In this document: piece after piece, positions 26,308-35,520 of the stretch | Layout: every line of letters begins with the position of its first letter | How positions within the stretch are numbered: position 1 is the first letter of the stretch | Position numbers and translations under genes: made by a program | The notes under the pieces: model-generated | Database searches by the model: none | What the model was told of the DNA's origin: nothing | The model's input: the letters and a program-made list of their open reading frames with translations, nothing else | Source of the DNA: Pirellulales bacterium | GTDB taxonomy: Bacteria; Planctomycetota; Planctomycetia; Pirellulales; Thermoguttaceae | NCBI GenBank assembly: GCA_016935315.1 | Contig: JAFGRD010000078.1 | Span: forward strand, 62,001 to 126,000 | Length of the DNA stretch: 64,000 nt | Reading direction: 5' to 3'

Positions 26308-27123
26308 TCAATGAAGTCCCTTCTGCATCCTCCAGGCCTTGAGGTAGTCGTCGCTGTAGAGCTGCTTGTCCAACAAGACCTCGGCCGAGATCGCCGCCTC
26401 GACCAACTCCTTGTCGGCCGCGTCCATGATCGCCGCGTCCAACCCCGCCGCGATGCTCATCACCAGGTACGTCCGGTTGAGCAGATTCCGCATCAAGCAC
26501 TGTTGACTCACGTTGGACAACCCGAGAATGAAGTGGGGCGGCGGGTCGCTGACGATGGCCAACTGTCGAATCGCCTCCATCACGTTGGCGGGCTGCTTCT
26601 GGGCCACGTTGACCGGGAGGATGATCGGGTCGAGATAGATGTCCTCCGGCGTGATCCCGCTCTCCATGGCGGTCATCAGGAAGGTCGCACCGCACTCGAC
26701 GCGCTTCTCGACGTTTCCGGGCACGCCCTCCTGGTCCATCGTCAGCCCGATGATGCCGGCGCCCTGCTCGGCCGCGACCGGAATCAGTTGGCCCATGGCT
26801 TCCGGGGCGGCGGTCGAGGAATTGATGATCAGCTTCGTATCGGGCAGCGCCGCGCGCACCCTGGGCATTGCCGCGACCAGGACGTGGGGCTTGGCGCTGT
26901 CGAGCGAGAGTGGCCTGTCGGTCGCCGCGTGCACCGTCTGGGCAAGCCAGACAAAGTTTTCGACCGGGTCGCCCTTGGTGGGGCCCAGGTTGATATCCAT
27001 CACGTCCGCGCCGCCGGCCACCTGTTCGCGGACAAGGTCCTGCACGATCCGCTCGTCCTTCTCGTTGATGGCCTTGCGCACGTCGCGATACATGCCGTTG
27101 ACGCGTTCGCTAAAGATAATCAT
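26308..27123 (-). CDS. acsE: Methyl-THF:corrinoid/iron-sulfur protein methyltransferase AcsE
   Basis: 271 residues, the normal size for MeTr. The pterin-binding TIM barrel shows DLVREQVAGGADVMDINLGP, LSLDSAKP, LIINSSTA and the ILGLSNVSQ strand, whose Asn is the pterin-activating residue in the Moorella enzyme. It moves the methyl group from methyl-tetrahydrofolate (made by MetF/MetV) to cobalt in the CFeSP (AcsC/AcsD). The ATG at 27121-27123 follows a GGAAGCGGAG site. It lies 106 bases after acsD. Confidence 0.95.
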   Translation of the reverse strand: MIIFSERVNGMYRDVRKAINEKDERIVQDLVREQVAGGADVMDINLGPTKGDPVENFVWLAQTVHAATDRPLSLDSAKPHVLVAAMPRVRAALPDTKLIINSSTAAPEAMGQLIPVAAEQGAGIIGLTMDQEGVPGNVEKRVECGATFLMTAMESGITPEDIYLDPIILPVNVAQKQPANVMEAIRQLAIVSDPPPHFILGLSNVSQQCLMRNLLNRTYLVMSIAAGLDAAIMDAADKELVEAAISAEVLLDKQLYSDDYLKAWRMQKGLH

Positions 27124-27229
27124 GGCTCTGCGCTCCGCTTCCTCGAGAGGGATTCCCCGGGGCCGGCCGCCCCGCGCCCGCCCCGCCTGTATAGTTCAAT
27201 TGCCGCGGCCGGTCAATCGGTCGTTTCGG

Positions 27230-28192
27230 CTACTCGCCCAGTAGCTGTCCGACCGCCATGCGCACGGCTTCCATGGCTTTCGGGTGGCGCATGGCCAGCA
27301 GGTCGGCGCCGCCTTGCAGCAGATCGGTCGCGGTGACCGCTTCCCAGGCGGGCCCTCGCTCCGCGGCCGGGCCCCACGTGTCGGCCATCTCGTCGCCCGA
27401 GCGGGCCTCTTTCGCCCGCCATGACTCGTAGCCGACGTCCAGAAACACCGGCTGGGCCATCAGCCGGTCGCCCGAAAGGGCCGCCAGTCTTCCCCGCTCG
27501 AGAATCGAGTAGATATATTCCATTCCGTAGCCCAGCGATGCCGTGCTGGGATAGACCACGATGTCTTGCAGCGGATAGCCCATGTCGCTGATCAGGATGT
27601 TCACCTGCTTGGACTTGTTGATGTCGCAGGGTGACAGCGCGATCAGCTTGTGGCCATAGGCTTGGGCGGCCGCCGTAAGCGTGCGGTACTCGTCCTCGAT
27701 GACCGCACCCAGCAGGCAGTTCTCACCCTGGGCCGCCTCGGCCACCTTGGGCATCACGACCTGGTCCTTGGCCGGCACGTCGCAGCCCCAGATGATCAGC
27801 GGCAGGTCGACGGCCTCGAGGACGGCCTTGACGGTCGCGACGGCCTCGTCTGCCGAGCGGTCGCCCTCGTCGGGATGCGTGCTCACCAGACGCAGGTTGA
27901 CCAGGTCGGCCCCCAACTGCTTGACTCGGGCCGCCCAGGCCGCCGGGTCCGACCAGACGTCGCCGTAGACGTCCGCCAGCGGCGGGGGCCATCCGGCCGG
28001 CTCCTTGTCGAGCACGTCGAGCGCAATGGCCGGGGGGTGGGGCGTTTCGCCGTCGAAGTTCAGGAAGGGAATGCCCGTCTGACCGCCAATGGTCACCGTG
28101 CTGCCGCGCGTCCCCCCCTCGGCCTTGGTGGCCCCCAGGGTCACCGCCGTCACGCCTCCCGACCACTTCTCCTTCACTTCGGGAACACTCAT
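27230..28192 (-). CDS. acsD: Corrinoid/iron-sulfur protein small subunit AcsD
   Basis: 320 residues. It has the CdhD/AcsD TIM-barrel pattern: TIGGQTGIPFLNFDGETPHPP near the start, then LIIWGCDVPAKD and SPCDINKSKQVNIL. With AcsC it forms the CFeSP, which carries the methyl group on cobamide from AcsE to the A-cluster of AcsB. The start follows AAAGGAGA. It sits between acsF and acsE, as in clostridial acs clusters. Confidence 0.95.
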   Translation of the reverse strand: MSVPEVKEKWSGGVTAVTLGATKAEGGTRGSTVTIGGQTGIPFLNFDGETPHPPAIALDVLDKEPAGWPPPLADVYGDVWSDPAAWAARVKQLGADLVNLRLVSTHPDEGDRSADEAVATVKAVLEAVDLPLIIWGCDVPAKDQVVMPKVAEAAQGENCLLGAVIEDEYRTLTAAAQAYGHKLIALSPCDINKSKQVNILISDMGYPLQDIVVYPSTASLGYGMEYIYSILERGRLAALSGDRLMAQPVFLDVGYESWRAKEARSGDEMADTWGPAAERGPAWEAVTATDLLQGGADLLAMRHPKAMEAVRMAVGQLLGE

Positions 28193-28255
28193 GCGTGGTC
28201 TCCTTTTGTGGGTTCGAGCTCCAAATGGGATTTCATGTCTTGCAGAAGTCCGGCT

Positions 28256-29035
28256 TCACTCTGTCGCCACCGACAACGTGGCGCACAACTGCCTGATGAC
28301 TCCTTGGACCGCGATCACCGCGGGGCTCTCGTCGGAGACGCTGAAGACGTCGCGTCCCATCGCCCCGGCCCGCTCCAGTTCGTCGTCCTGGGGGACGTCG
28401 GCCAGACGCTCGACGTCCAGCCCGGCCAACTCGCCGGCGATCAGCGACTCCGCCTCCGCCGGGCCCACCCGATTGACCAGTATCGCCTGGCGGCCGATAC
28501 GGATCGGCAACTCGCGGCACAGCGTCACGACGCGTTTGGCCGCTCGCACGGCAGGCAAGGCCGGGTTCATCACCGCGACCAGCACGTCCACGTTGTTGGT
28601 TGTCCGGCGGGAAAGGTGCTCCATGCCGGCCTCGTTGTCGAGCACGACCGCGGCGTAGTTCTTCGACAGATCGTCGAGCGACTTGCGCAGCAGGTTGTTG
28701 ACGTAGCAGTAACAGCGCGGGCCCTCGGGCCGGCCCATGGTGATCAGGTCGAATCCTTCGGCCTCGGCGATCGCCCGGTGGATCTCGTCGTCGACCGCCC
28801 GGGCGCGCCCCACGCCGCTGGCCGGGGAGCCTTCGGGGCTGGAGCCCTGTTCGCGGATTTCGGCCAGCGGCTTGCCGGGAGCGATGCCCAGGGCGTCGGC
28901 CAGGTTCGAGTTGGGATCGGCGTCGACCGCCAGGATCGGGCGGACGCCCAACTCCCGAAGCGACCGCACAACCAACGCCGCCAGCGTCGTCTTGCCCGTG
29001 CCGCCTTTGCCCGCGACTGCAATCGAAAACTTCAA
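28256..29035 (-). CDS. acsF: CooC-type nickel-insertion ATPase (AcsF-like)
   Basis: 259 residues of the MinD/ArsA-like CooC family. The deviant P-loop GKGGTGKTT lies near the N-terminus, with AVDADPNSNLA, the GRPEGPRCYCYVNNLLR signature with its Cys-x-Cys metal/dimer motif, and VVLDNEAGMEHLSRR. The family matures nickel sites of CODH/ACS. This copy lies among the acs genes and probably serves ACS, while a second paralogue at 42752 lies next to cooS. The start is a TTG at 29035 after GAGGAG, which may lower expression. Confidence 0.9.
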   Translation of the reverse strand: MKFSIAVAGKGGTGKTTLAALVVRSLRELGVRPILAVDADPNSNLADALGIAPGKPLAEIREQGSSPEGSPASGVGRARAVDDEIHRAIAEAEGFDLITMGRPEGPRCYCYVNNLLRKSLDDLSKNYAAVVLDNEAGMEHLSRRTTNNVDVLVAVMNPALPAVRAAKRVVTLCRELPIRIGRQAILVNRVGPAEAESLIAGELAGLDVERLADVPQDDELERAGAMGRDVFSVSDESPAVIAVQGVIRQLCATLSVATE

Positions 29036-29050
29036 CGTCGGATTCTCCTC

Positions 29051-29110
29051 GTTACCTCATTCACGTGCCGGGTATCTCACGCACTTGTCGGTTACCTCAC
29101 GCACCTGCCG
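29051..29110. repeat. 20-bp x 3 tandem repeat between acsV and acsF
   Basis: Three head-to-tail 20-base units with the pattern GTTACCTCAYKCACNTGYCG at 29051-29070, 29071-29090 and 29091-29110. The last unit contains the acsV stop codon and its final codons; the other two fill most of the spacer upstream of the acsF ribosome site. Confidence 0.85.
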
Positions 29111-31076
29111 GGACCGACCCGCTGCCGTGGGCCCCCAGTCTATGGGCCACCGACGGGAATCGGGAAAGATCGGTATGGGGCAGGAAACAGGCCGACGTGA
29201 ATCGCTCCATGTAGGCCTGGTCGACCATCAGCTCTTGGTAAGTCACGCGATCGCGAATGCGCCTTGCCTCGTCGAACGTGTGATGGCTGAGCATCATCAT
29301 CTTCGCACCCGCGATCGCGCTGTTGCCCAGGAACTCGAACCGCTCGACCGGGACGTCGGGCAACAAGCCGATGTTCACGCAACTGGCGATGTCCAGCCGG
29401 TTGCCGAACGCCCCGGCGATGTAGACCCTTTCGATTTGCCCGAAGGAGACCCCGACCGATTGCACCAGGGAATCGGTCGCCGCGTAGATCGCGCCCTTGG
29501 TGCGGACGAGGTTTTCGACGTCAGCCTGGGTCAGGATCACGTCGCGCGGCCCGCCCGACTCCTTGGCCGCGACCAGCACGAACTCGGGCTGGCCGTCTTC
29601 TTCGTTTTCGCGGAAGCGTCCTCGAGCGCGGGCGACCTGGAACCGCCCGGCCCGATCGACCACACCCTCCAGCAGCATGCCCGACAGGGCGTCGATCAGC
29701 CCGGTTCCGCAAAGGCCCACGGGCGGGCTGCCGTCGACGGTGGTCGCGGCGACCATCGGCTCGCGTTGGAAGAACCGCACGCTGTCGATGGCGCCGCTGG
29801 TCGCCCGCATGCCGCAGGAGACCGACGCGCCCTCGAAGGCCGGCCCCGCCGAGGCGGAGCAGGCAACGGTGAATTCCCGGCTGCCCAGCACGACTTCGCC
29901 GTTGGTGCCGATGTCCAGCAGCAACGCCAATCGCTCCGAGTCGCACATGCCCGAGCCGAGCACGCCGGCCGTGATGTCGCCGCCCACGTAGCTGCCCACC
30001 ATGGGCACGGTGTAGAGGATCCCGCGGGGGTGAATTCCCAGTCCGACTTCGGCTGCCCGCAACGGCGGCGGACTGGTGGCCGAAGGCACGAAGGGCGAGA
30101 GCCGGATCAGATCCGCCTCCAGCCCCAGCAGGAAGTGCAGCATGGCCGTGTTGCCGGCCGCCACCACGCAGTGGATGTCGCCGCGCCCCACGTGGGCCCG
30201 CTGCACCAGATCCTCGATCAGCGTCTCCACGTCCTGGACGATTGCCCGGTGCAGGGCCTCGGCGCCGCCGGGCTGCCGGGCATGGTTGATGCGGCTGACC
30301 ACGTCGGCGCCGAACTCCAGTTGCGAGTTGTACTTCGCCGCCGCCTCGCGGGTCGTTCCGCAACTCAGATCGACCAGATGTGCCACCACCGTGGTCGTGC
30401 CCACGTCGAGCGCCAGCCCGAAGTTCCGGTCGGCCGTATTGCCCGATTCGACACACAGAACCTCGTTCACGTCGGCCCGCATCCCCACCGTGGCCGTGAC
30501 GCGCCCGTCCCACTTCCATTTCCAGGAGGTCCGCTTGGCCTCGTGGCGGCGGAGCACGCGTGGCAGTTCGCGGGTGATCTTCAGCCCCATTTGCAGCGGC
30601 CCGGGGCGCCGTTTCGAGACGGCCTCCAACAGCCGTTCCTGATCGGCGGTGGGGTCGTCGAGCGTCGGCTCGGGCAGGTCGAAGAAGTACTTCTCGACAA
30701 TCGGAGCCAGGGCGGCCGGCGGGCGCTCGGCGCCTCGATGGGCAAAGTCGCGGAACTGCTCGCTGTCGACGCCGATGCCCTTGTAGCCAGTCAGACGCGA
30801 TTCCGGCGGGACCTCGACCAGCAGGTCGGTGATGGGAACGACCTGGCAGGCCAGGACGTATCCACGGCGGATTTCATCGCGGGTGAGGAACTCGGTCGAT
30901 TCGCCCTCGACTTCGCCCTCGCGAATAATCACCCGGCACTTGCCGCAGATTCTTTCGCCGCCGCAGATCGCGCCGACGTAGACGTTCGCTTCCCGGGCGG
31001 CGTCGAGGAGGGTTTTGCCCGCCGCGACCGTCGTTTCGAGGTTGTCGGGAAGAAAACGAATGCGGAAGTGGGCCAC
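29097..31076 (-). CDS. acsV: Reductive activator of the corrinoid/iron-sulfur protein (RACo/AcsV)
   Basis: 659 residues. An N-terminal plant-type [2Fe-2S] domain has ligands C38, C44, C47 and C77. A linker is followed by a C-terminal ASKHA/DUF4445 ATPase half with LALDVGTTTVVAHLVDL, LLDIGTNGE and AGAFGN motifs. RACo uses ATP to reduce accidentally oxidized Co(II) in the CFeSP back to Co(I). The start is a GTG 6 bases after the acsC stop, suggesting tight coupling with its substrate subunit. Length and domain order are as expected for the family. Confidence 0.95.
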   Translation of the reverse strand: MAHFRIRFLPDNLETTVAAGKTLLDAAREANVYVGAICGGERICGKCRVIIREGEVEGESTEFLTRDEIRRGYVLACQVVPITDLLVEVPPESRLTGYKGIGVDSEQFRDFAHRGAERPPAALAPIVEKYFFDLPEPTLDDPTADQERLLEAVSKRRPGPLQMGLKITRELPRVLRRHEAKRTSWKWKWDGRVTATVGMRADVNEVLCVESGNTADRNFGLALDVGTTTVVAHLVDLSCGTTREAAAKYNSQLEFGADVVSRINHARQPGGAEALHRAIVQDVETLIEDLVQRAHVGRGDIHCVVAAGNTAMLHFLLGLEADLIRLSPFVPSATSPPPLRAAEVGLGIHPRGILYTVPMVGSYVGGDITAGVLGSGMCDSERLALLLDIGTNGEVVLGSREFTVACSASAGPAFEGASVSCGMRATSGAIDSVRFFQREPMVAATTVDGSPPVGLCGTGLIDALSGMLLEGVVDRAGRFQVARARGRFRENEEDGQPEFVLVAAKESGGPRDVILTQADVENLVRTKGAIYAATDSLVQSVGVSFGQIERVYIAGAFGNRLDIASCVNIGLLPDVPVERFEFLGNSAIAGAKMMMLSHHTFDEARRIRDRVTYQELMVDQAYMERFTSACFLPHTDLSRFPSVAHRLGAHGSGSVPAGA

Positions 31077-31082
31077 GATGGT

Positions 31083-32429
31083 TTACGCCTGCCACTGGTT
31101 TTTCAGGTAACTCGGGATGCCCGACGCCTCCTTCGGCCCGATCAGCACCGACCAGCCCGATTCGTCCTCAACGCCGGCCGAGAGCACGGCGACGAAGCCG
31201 GGGATCATCACCTTGCGGTGCGCGACCCTCTCTTCGATGCCCGACTTCTTCATCGCCTGGGTGATCGTCTCGGCGTTGAACTTGTCGGAGGCCCAGGCCG
31301 TCAGCACCGAGGTGCCTTCCGTATCGACCGAGAGGATATAGGCCGGCACGCGGCTGGCCTCGACCTCGCCTTCCACCGAATAGTAGCTCAGCGAGAAGTT
31401 CGTGGTGACCAGCAGCGGCGACTGCTCGTTGACTTCGCCGACGGCGTTGAGCTTGGGCTCGACGGCCACCGGCTTCTGCGGGTCGACGTAGATGTCCTGC
31501 CGCGTGGTCAGGATGGGGAGAATCTGCCAGGGCTCGATCGCGTCGGTCACCACCACGCCGGCATACTTGACGATGAACGTGCTCGCCTCGACCGCTTGCA
31601 TCGTCGGATCGTCGGCCGTGGTCAGCGCGATCGCCGGGTAGCCGACCGGGCGAAACCCCTTCAACGCCAGGCGACGGATCCGCGTCAGCGCCTCCAACGT
31701 CTCCTTCAGCGTGCGCGTACCCGGATCGAGCACCAGTTCTTCGACGCCCGCCGCGGCCAGCTTGGGCGTCAGTTCGGCCAGGGCTTCCAGGCCATCGGCG
31801 GCAACGGCCAACGGACACTGGTTGTCCTTGGCCACGGCGGCGGCGGCTTCCGCCTCGGTCGGATCGGTCGGATCGGTAAGGTACAGCAGCGGTCGCTGGC
31901 CCGACAGGGCCGCGGCCGCCCGGGCCAGGTTGGCAGCCGAAGCCGACATCAACACGCAGGCCAGGCCCGATTTCTCCGCCGCCAACTTCGCCGCCAGCTC
32001 GAATCGGGCGGCGTCGCCCGACGCGTTGTCGACGGCGACCAGATTGACCTTGATCCGGGTCCCCACCCGCTCGAAGACGAGTTGACCGATCGCCTTGGCG
32101 CGCTCGGCCAAAGCAGCCTCGTCCAGCGTGTCGGAGACCCGCACGGCCACGGCGGCGGGCCGGTAGAACTTCTCCTCGTGACGGTAGAGTTGGGTCTCGT
32201 TGCCGACCTTGATTTCGTTGGCGTCGGTTCCGATCCTGACCACTTGGATGGGCGGTCGGGAGGCCGACTCCAGCGCCGCCTTGCCCTCGGCCGTCACGTG
32301 CGGACACTTGTCCAAGGGAACCTGGCCGGCGGCCATTTTCATGGCGAACGCCAGGCAGGTGGGAAAACCGCAATCCTTGCAGTTGGTCTTGGGCAACTGC
32401 TTGTAGATCTCAAGACCCGTAAGTGCCAT
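31083..32429 (-). CDS. acsC: Corrinoid/iron-sulfur protein large subunit AcsC
   Basis: 448 residues. The N-terminal [4Fe-4S] domain has ligands C17, C20, C25 and C42 (spacing 2-4-16, as in Moorella AcsC). It is followed by the TIM barrel and a C-terminal cobamide-binding domain (DTEGTSVLTAWASDKFNAE, then VLSAGVEDESGWSVLIGPKEA). It accepts the methyl group from AcsE and passes it to AcsB. The ATG at 32429 follows GAGAGG. It lies 49 bases after acsB. Confidence 0.96.
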   Translation of the reverse strand: MALTGLEIYKQLPKTNCKDCGFPTCLAFAMKMAAGQVPLDKCPHVTAEGKAALESASRPPIQVVRIGTDANEIKVGNETQLYRHEEKFYRPAAVAVRVSDTLDEAALAERAKAIGQLVFERVGTRIKVNLVAVDNASGDAARFELAAKLAAEKSGLACVLMSASAANLARAAAALSGQRPLLYLTDPTDPTEAEAAAAVAKDNQCPLAVAADGLEALAELTPKLAAAGVEELVLDPGTRTLKETLEALTRIRRLALKGFRPVGYPAIALTTADDPTMQAVEASTFIVKYAGVVVTDAIEPWQILPILTTRQDIYVDPQKPVAVEPKLNAVGEVNEQSPLLVTTNFSLSYYSVEGEVEASRVPAYILSVDTEGTSVLTAWASDKFNAETITQAMKKSGIEERVAHRKVMIPGFVAVLSAGVEDESGWSVLIGPKEASGIPSYLKNQWQA

Positions 32430-32478
32430 GGTGGATACCTCTCGTAAGGTTCGGAGGTCGAGGTTCGGGGGCTAGAGG

Positions 32479-34683
32479 TTACATCAACGAATCCAGCGCC
32501 AGTACGGGGTGATGGACCTTGGCGAGGTGCTCGGCCACTTCTTCTTCGGTCATGGCGTCTTCTTCGGTGGCGATTTTGTCGAGCAAATCGGGCTCGCCGA
32601 CCCGCTGTGCCTCTTTCTGGAATCGCTCGCGGATACCTTCCTTCAGCGACTTGGGCATCCAGACGAGCCGCTTCACTCCGCCGTCGGCGGCCAGGAACTT
32701 GGGGCTGGAGAGGTACAGGCGTCCCACGCCCAGAAAGCCTGGCGTTTGGGCCCCGCCGCCGGTCGCCGAGGCCAGCTCGCCGAAGCTCATGCCCGAGGGC
32801 GTCACCTCCGGGAATTCGCGATTGACCACCATCACGCCGTTGGCCAGCGGGAGGATCGCCACGATGCACTCGAAGCAGCCGCAACTGGTCATGGGCGCCT
32901 CCAGGAGGCTGTAGGCGCAGAACCGCTCCACCTTGCGGTTGGAGTTTTCGTAGACGAACTTGTTGACGCCTTCCCATTCACCCTTCACGTGGTCGATGGT
33001 ACGTCCCTTGGGGATCGGCTGGTTCGGTCCCGAGGGGCTGATCTCGTAGTTGGCCCGGCCGTCGAGCCAGTTGTAGGCGCCGCAAAGCCCCAGCCGCTGT
33101 GGGGTAATCACACACACATGGTCCGGGGCGTAGCTCTGGCAAACGGTGCAACTGTAGAAGACGTCGACCGATTCGTCGGTCATGTCGGCGATGCGGTCAT
33201 CGCGGTAGCCGAACGCCTCTTGGGCCTCGGCCACCTTGGCCTGGACCTGTTCCGCGCGGGTCGAGATCCGGACCGTCACCTTGTCGATGATTCCGCCATA
33301 CTCGTCGTGGAGCTTGGCGTGCAGGATCGTGCCCAGGTGCTTCAGCCGCAGCCCGGCGCCGAAGGCCTTCTTGCTGATGCGGCACCAGATTTGATCGCGC
33401 TGGCCGGTGTGCATGAAACCCATGGCGTTGCTCAGCCAGCGGTGGACCTGTCGCTCCATGATGCCCTCGAAGTCGCGCTGCATCTTCCGCCCGGCCAGCA
33501 GGATTTCGATCGACAAGGGCATCGCCCCGCCCGGCTCGACCGAGTCGATGTCCGGTCCGTCGAGCTGCACGTCGCCGTCCTGGATCTCGCCCGGCTCGAC
33601 CATGTGGGCGTACTCCACGGCGTCGGAGTACTTGAAGCCGAATTGCACGTGCATGTCGTCCTTGCGGACCCGTTCACCCTCGAAGGCCGCGGCGTAGCCG
33701 ACCGGAATGTCGATCTTCTCGATCTTCACCTTCACCGCCCGGGTGTCGATGCAGGTGGGCACCAGCTTCTCGGGGTCGGGCTCCACCACGATCGCCTCGC
33801 GGACGGTGACGCCGGTGGGGCGCACCTCGGGCGTGGTCTGCACGTCGGAGATCACCGGATAGCCCATCAGGATCGCGCCGGCGCCCACGGCGTACCATTC
33901 GTCGGGAATATCGCCGAAGGTGATGGCGAAGGCGTGGATACGGCGCTTGGTGTAGTTCAGGCAGCTGCGCGATTCGCCCCGTTTGTGGCCGCCGAAGGTC
34001 AACGCGCTGCGGATCGACCAGTTGAGCACGTAGATCCCGTCGAGCGTGTCGGGCCCCACCGGCACGACGTAGAGGTCCCAGCACTCCTTCAGCGGCGCGT
34101 CTTCCTTCAGCACGCCGCCCTCGACCATCTGCTGGCGCATCGTCTTGCCGTGCCGATTGGCGCAGAGGAAGGTGAGGATGCTCCGCTGCTGGAGTTCGCG
34201 AACGGTCTTCACCGCGATTTCCGTGGTGGGAGCCGGTCCGAGAATGGCCGCGAAGCCGGGCATCCGCCCGTCGACCAACTGGATGCCCAGCTCCCGCATG
34301 ATCGTGTCGGAGATGAACCCTTGCCATCCGGGTGGCGCGGCGTAGCCGTTGCAGGTTCGCAACGCGACCAGCGCCTCCTGGGCGAGCATGGTGGCCGCCC
34401 CGGCGTCCAGCCCGTCGCCCAGATACGGAAGCCACAGCTCCTCGGTGGGCACGGGCCGGAGCAGTTCACGGGCGTGCTCGACCTGGGCCCTCAACTGGCC
34501 CAACGTTTTGATCTCCAGGCCCATCAGCGAGTACGACATGGGCAGGAAGTAGGCGGTTTGCGGGCCCCAGCCGACGGGCTTGTCGGGACCGTGCTCGTCC
34601 AGCGCCCGCTGCAACCCCTCTTCGGCCTGCTGGACCCACTGGTGGGCGCCGCGAATCACCTGCGTGAAGACCTGTTTGGACAT
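32479..34683 (-). CDS. acsB: Acetyl-CoA synthase (CODH/ACS alpha subunit)
   Basis: 734 residues, the bacterial full-length form. A-cluster ligands are C512, C515, C524 and C534 for the [4Fe-4S] cluster and proximal Ni, and C601-Gly-C603 for the distal Ni. These have exactly the spacing of Moorella C506/509/518/528 and C595/597, so the site looks intact. The N-terminal domain that docks CODH and forms the CO tunnel is present, unlike in archaeal CdhC. It joins methyl from CFeSP, CO from CooS and CoA into acetyl-CoA. The start follows GGGAGG and lies 13 bases after the NuoG-like gene. Confidence 0.98.
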   Translation of the reverse strand: MSKQVFTQVIRGAHQWVQQAEEGLQRALDEHGPDKPVGWGPQTAYFLPMSYSLMGLEIKTLGQLRAQVEHARELLRPVPTEELWLPYLGDGLDAGAATMLAQEALVALRTCNGYAAPPGWQGFISDTIMRELGIQLVDGRMPGFAAILGPAPTTEIAVKTVRELQQRSILTFLCANRHGKTMRQQMVEGGVLKEDAPLKECWDLYVVPVGPDTLDGIYVLNWSIRSALTFGGHKRGESRSCLNYTKRRIHAFAITFGDIPDEWYAVGAGAILMGYPVISDVQTTPEVRPTGVTVREAIVVEPDPEKLVPTCIDTRAVKVKIEKIDIPVGYAAAFEGERVRKDDMHVQFGFKYSDAVEYAHMVEPGEIQDGDVQLDGPDIDSVEPGGAMPLSIEILLAGRKMQRDFEGIMERQVHRWLSNAMGFMHTGQRDQIWCRISKKAFGAGLRLKHLGTILHAKLHDEYGGIIDKVTVRISTRAEQVQAKVAEAQEAFGYRDDRIADMTDESVDVFYSCTVCQSYAPDHVCVITPQRLGLCGAYNWLDGRANYEISPSGPNQPIPKGRTIDHVKGEWEGVNKFVYENSNRKVERFCAYSLLEAPMTSCGCFECIVAILPLANGVMVVNREFPEVTPSGMSFGELASATGGGAQTPGFLGVGRLYLSSPKFLAADGGVKRLVWMPKSLKEGIRERFQKEAQRVGEPDLLDKIATEEDAMTEEEVAEHLAKVHHPVLALDSLM

Positions 34684-34696
34684 ATGTGCCTCCCGT

Positions 34697-35503
34697 TCAT
34701 GATCTCTGGGACACGGACTGGCCGCTTCCTGCGCGCGGAACGGCGGCTGTCAGCTCTTTTGCCAGTTTCTTTCGCTTGCACCGCGGGCAGAACTCCTCGC
34801 GGGCGAGCAGCTCTACGACCTTGGGCCCACCGCGTCGGGCCAAGGCTTGCTGCACCAACTCGCTTCCGATCGGCTCGCCGCACGCCGCACAACGCTTCAG
34901 CTTCACCCGGGTCTTAAACGGGGAAATCTCGACCTCTTCCTCGTGCATCCGTACCACGATCGTTCCCACCGGGCAGATTGCGGCACAGGCGCCACAGCCG
35001 ATGCAGTCTTCCGAAGGCATGCGGAACGGCGCGGCGATCGCCCGCTCGACGCCCCGGCCGGCCCGGGCAATGGCCGACGCGCCGATCAGCTCGTCGCAAA
35101 CCCGCACGCAAAGCCCGCAGAGGATGCAGTTCCGCTGCGCCTCGGTGACTTTCGGATAGGGAGTGCTCCGGACTCCCATGCGGGCGGCCAGCCGGGCCAA
35201 CTCGACGCTCTCCGGGCAGCGGGCCAGCAGCAGTTGCATCACGCCTCGGCGGCCCCGGATCGCCCGCTCCGAGTCGATACGAACCGTCAGATCGCCGCGG
35301 ATCGGGTAGTTGCACGACGTGACCACCTGCCACCAGCCACCCCGGTCGATCTCCACCACGCAAATGCGGCAGGCGGCGTACGACGGCAGCGCGTCGTGAT
35401 GGCAAAGCGTCGGGATCCAGAAGCCGTTGCGTCGGGCGACCTGCAAGATCGTCTCGCCGATTTGTGCTTGGCACGGCTTGTCGTCAATCGTCACCGTCGG
35501 CAT
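34697..35503 (-). CDS. NuoG-N/HoxU-like iron-sulfur subunit with C-terminal zinc-ribbon-like tail
   Basis: 268 residues from the ATG at 35503 after GAGGAG. The [2Fe-2S] domain has C34, C45, C48 and C64. Two [4Fe-4S] motifs follow (CILCGLCVRVC, CIGCGACAAICP), then a C-terminal pair CAACG...CPRC typical of a zinc ribbon. It corresponds to the N-terminal part of NuoG or HydA but lacks the His-Cys3 cluster motif and any H-cluster or molybdopterin domain. It follows NuoE and NuoF homologues and precedes acsB. It probably passes electrons from the flavin subunit to a partner that is not encoded in this trio; CODH or its ferredoxin is a candidate. Confidence 0.8.
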   Translation of the reverse strand: MPTVTIDDKPCQAQIGETILQVARRNGFWIPTLCHHDALPSYAACRICVVEIDRGGWWQVVTSCNYPIRGDLTVRIDSERAIRGRRGVMQLLLARCPESVELARLAARMGVRSTPYPKVTEAQRNCILCGLCVRVCDELIGASAIARAGRGVERAIAAPFRMPSEDCIGCGACAAICPVGTIVVRMHEEEVEISPFKTRVKLKRCAACGEPIGSELVQQALARRGGPKVVELLAREEFCPRCKRKKLAKELTAAVPRAGSGQSVSQRS

Positions 35504-35520
35504 CGCCGGCTCCTCACGGA

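Noticed and set aside
28737-32447. A 1236-codon plus-strand open frame opposite acsC/acsV/acsF
   Set aside because: It is antisense to well-identified genes, has an Arg/Gly/His-rich composition typical of high-GC shadow frames, and shows no domain.
32509-34917. An 802-codon plus-strand open frame opposite acsB
   Set aside because: Shadow of acsB; no recognisable motif and no ribosome site.
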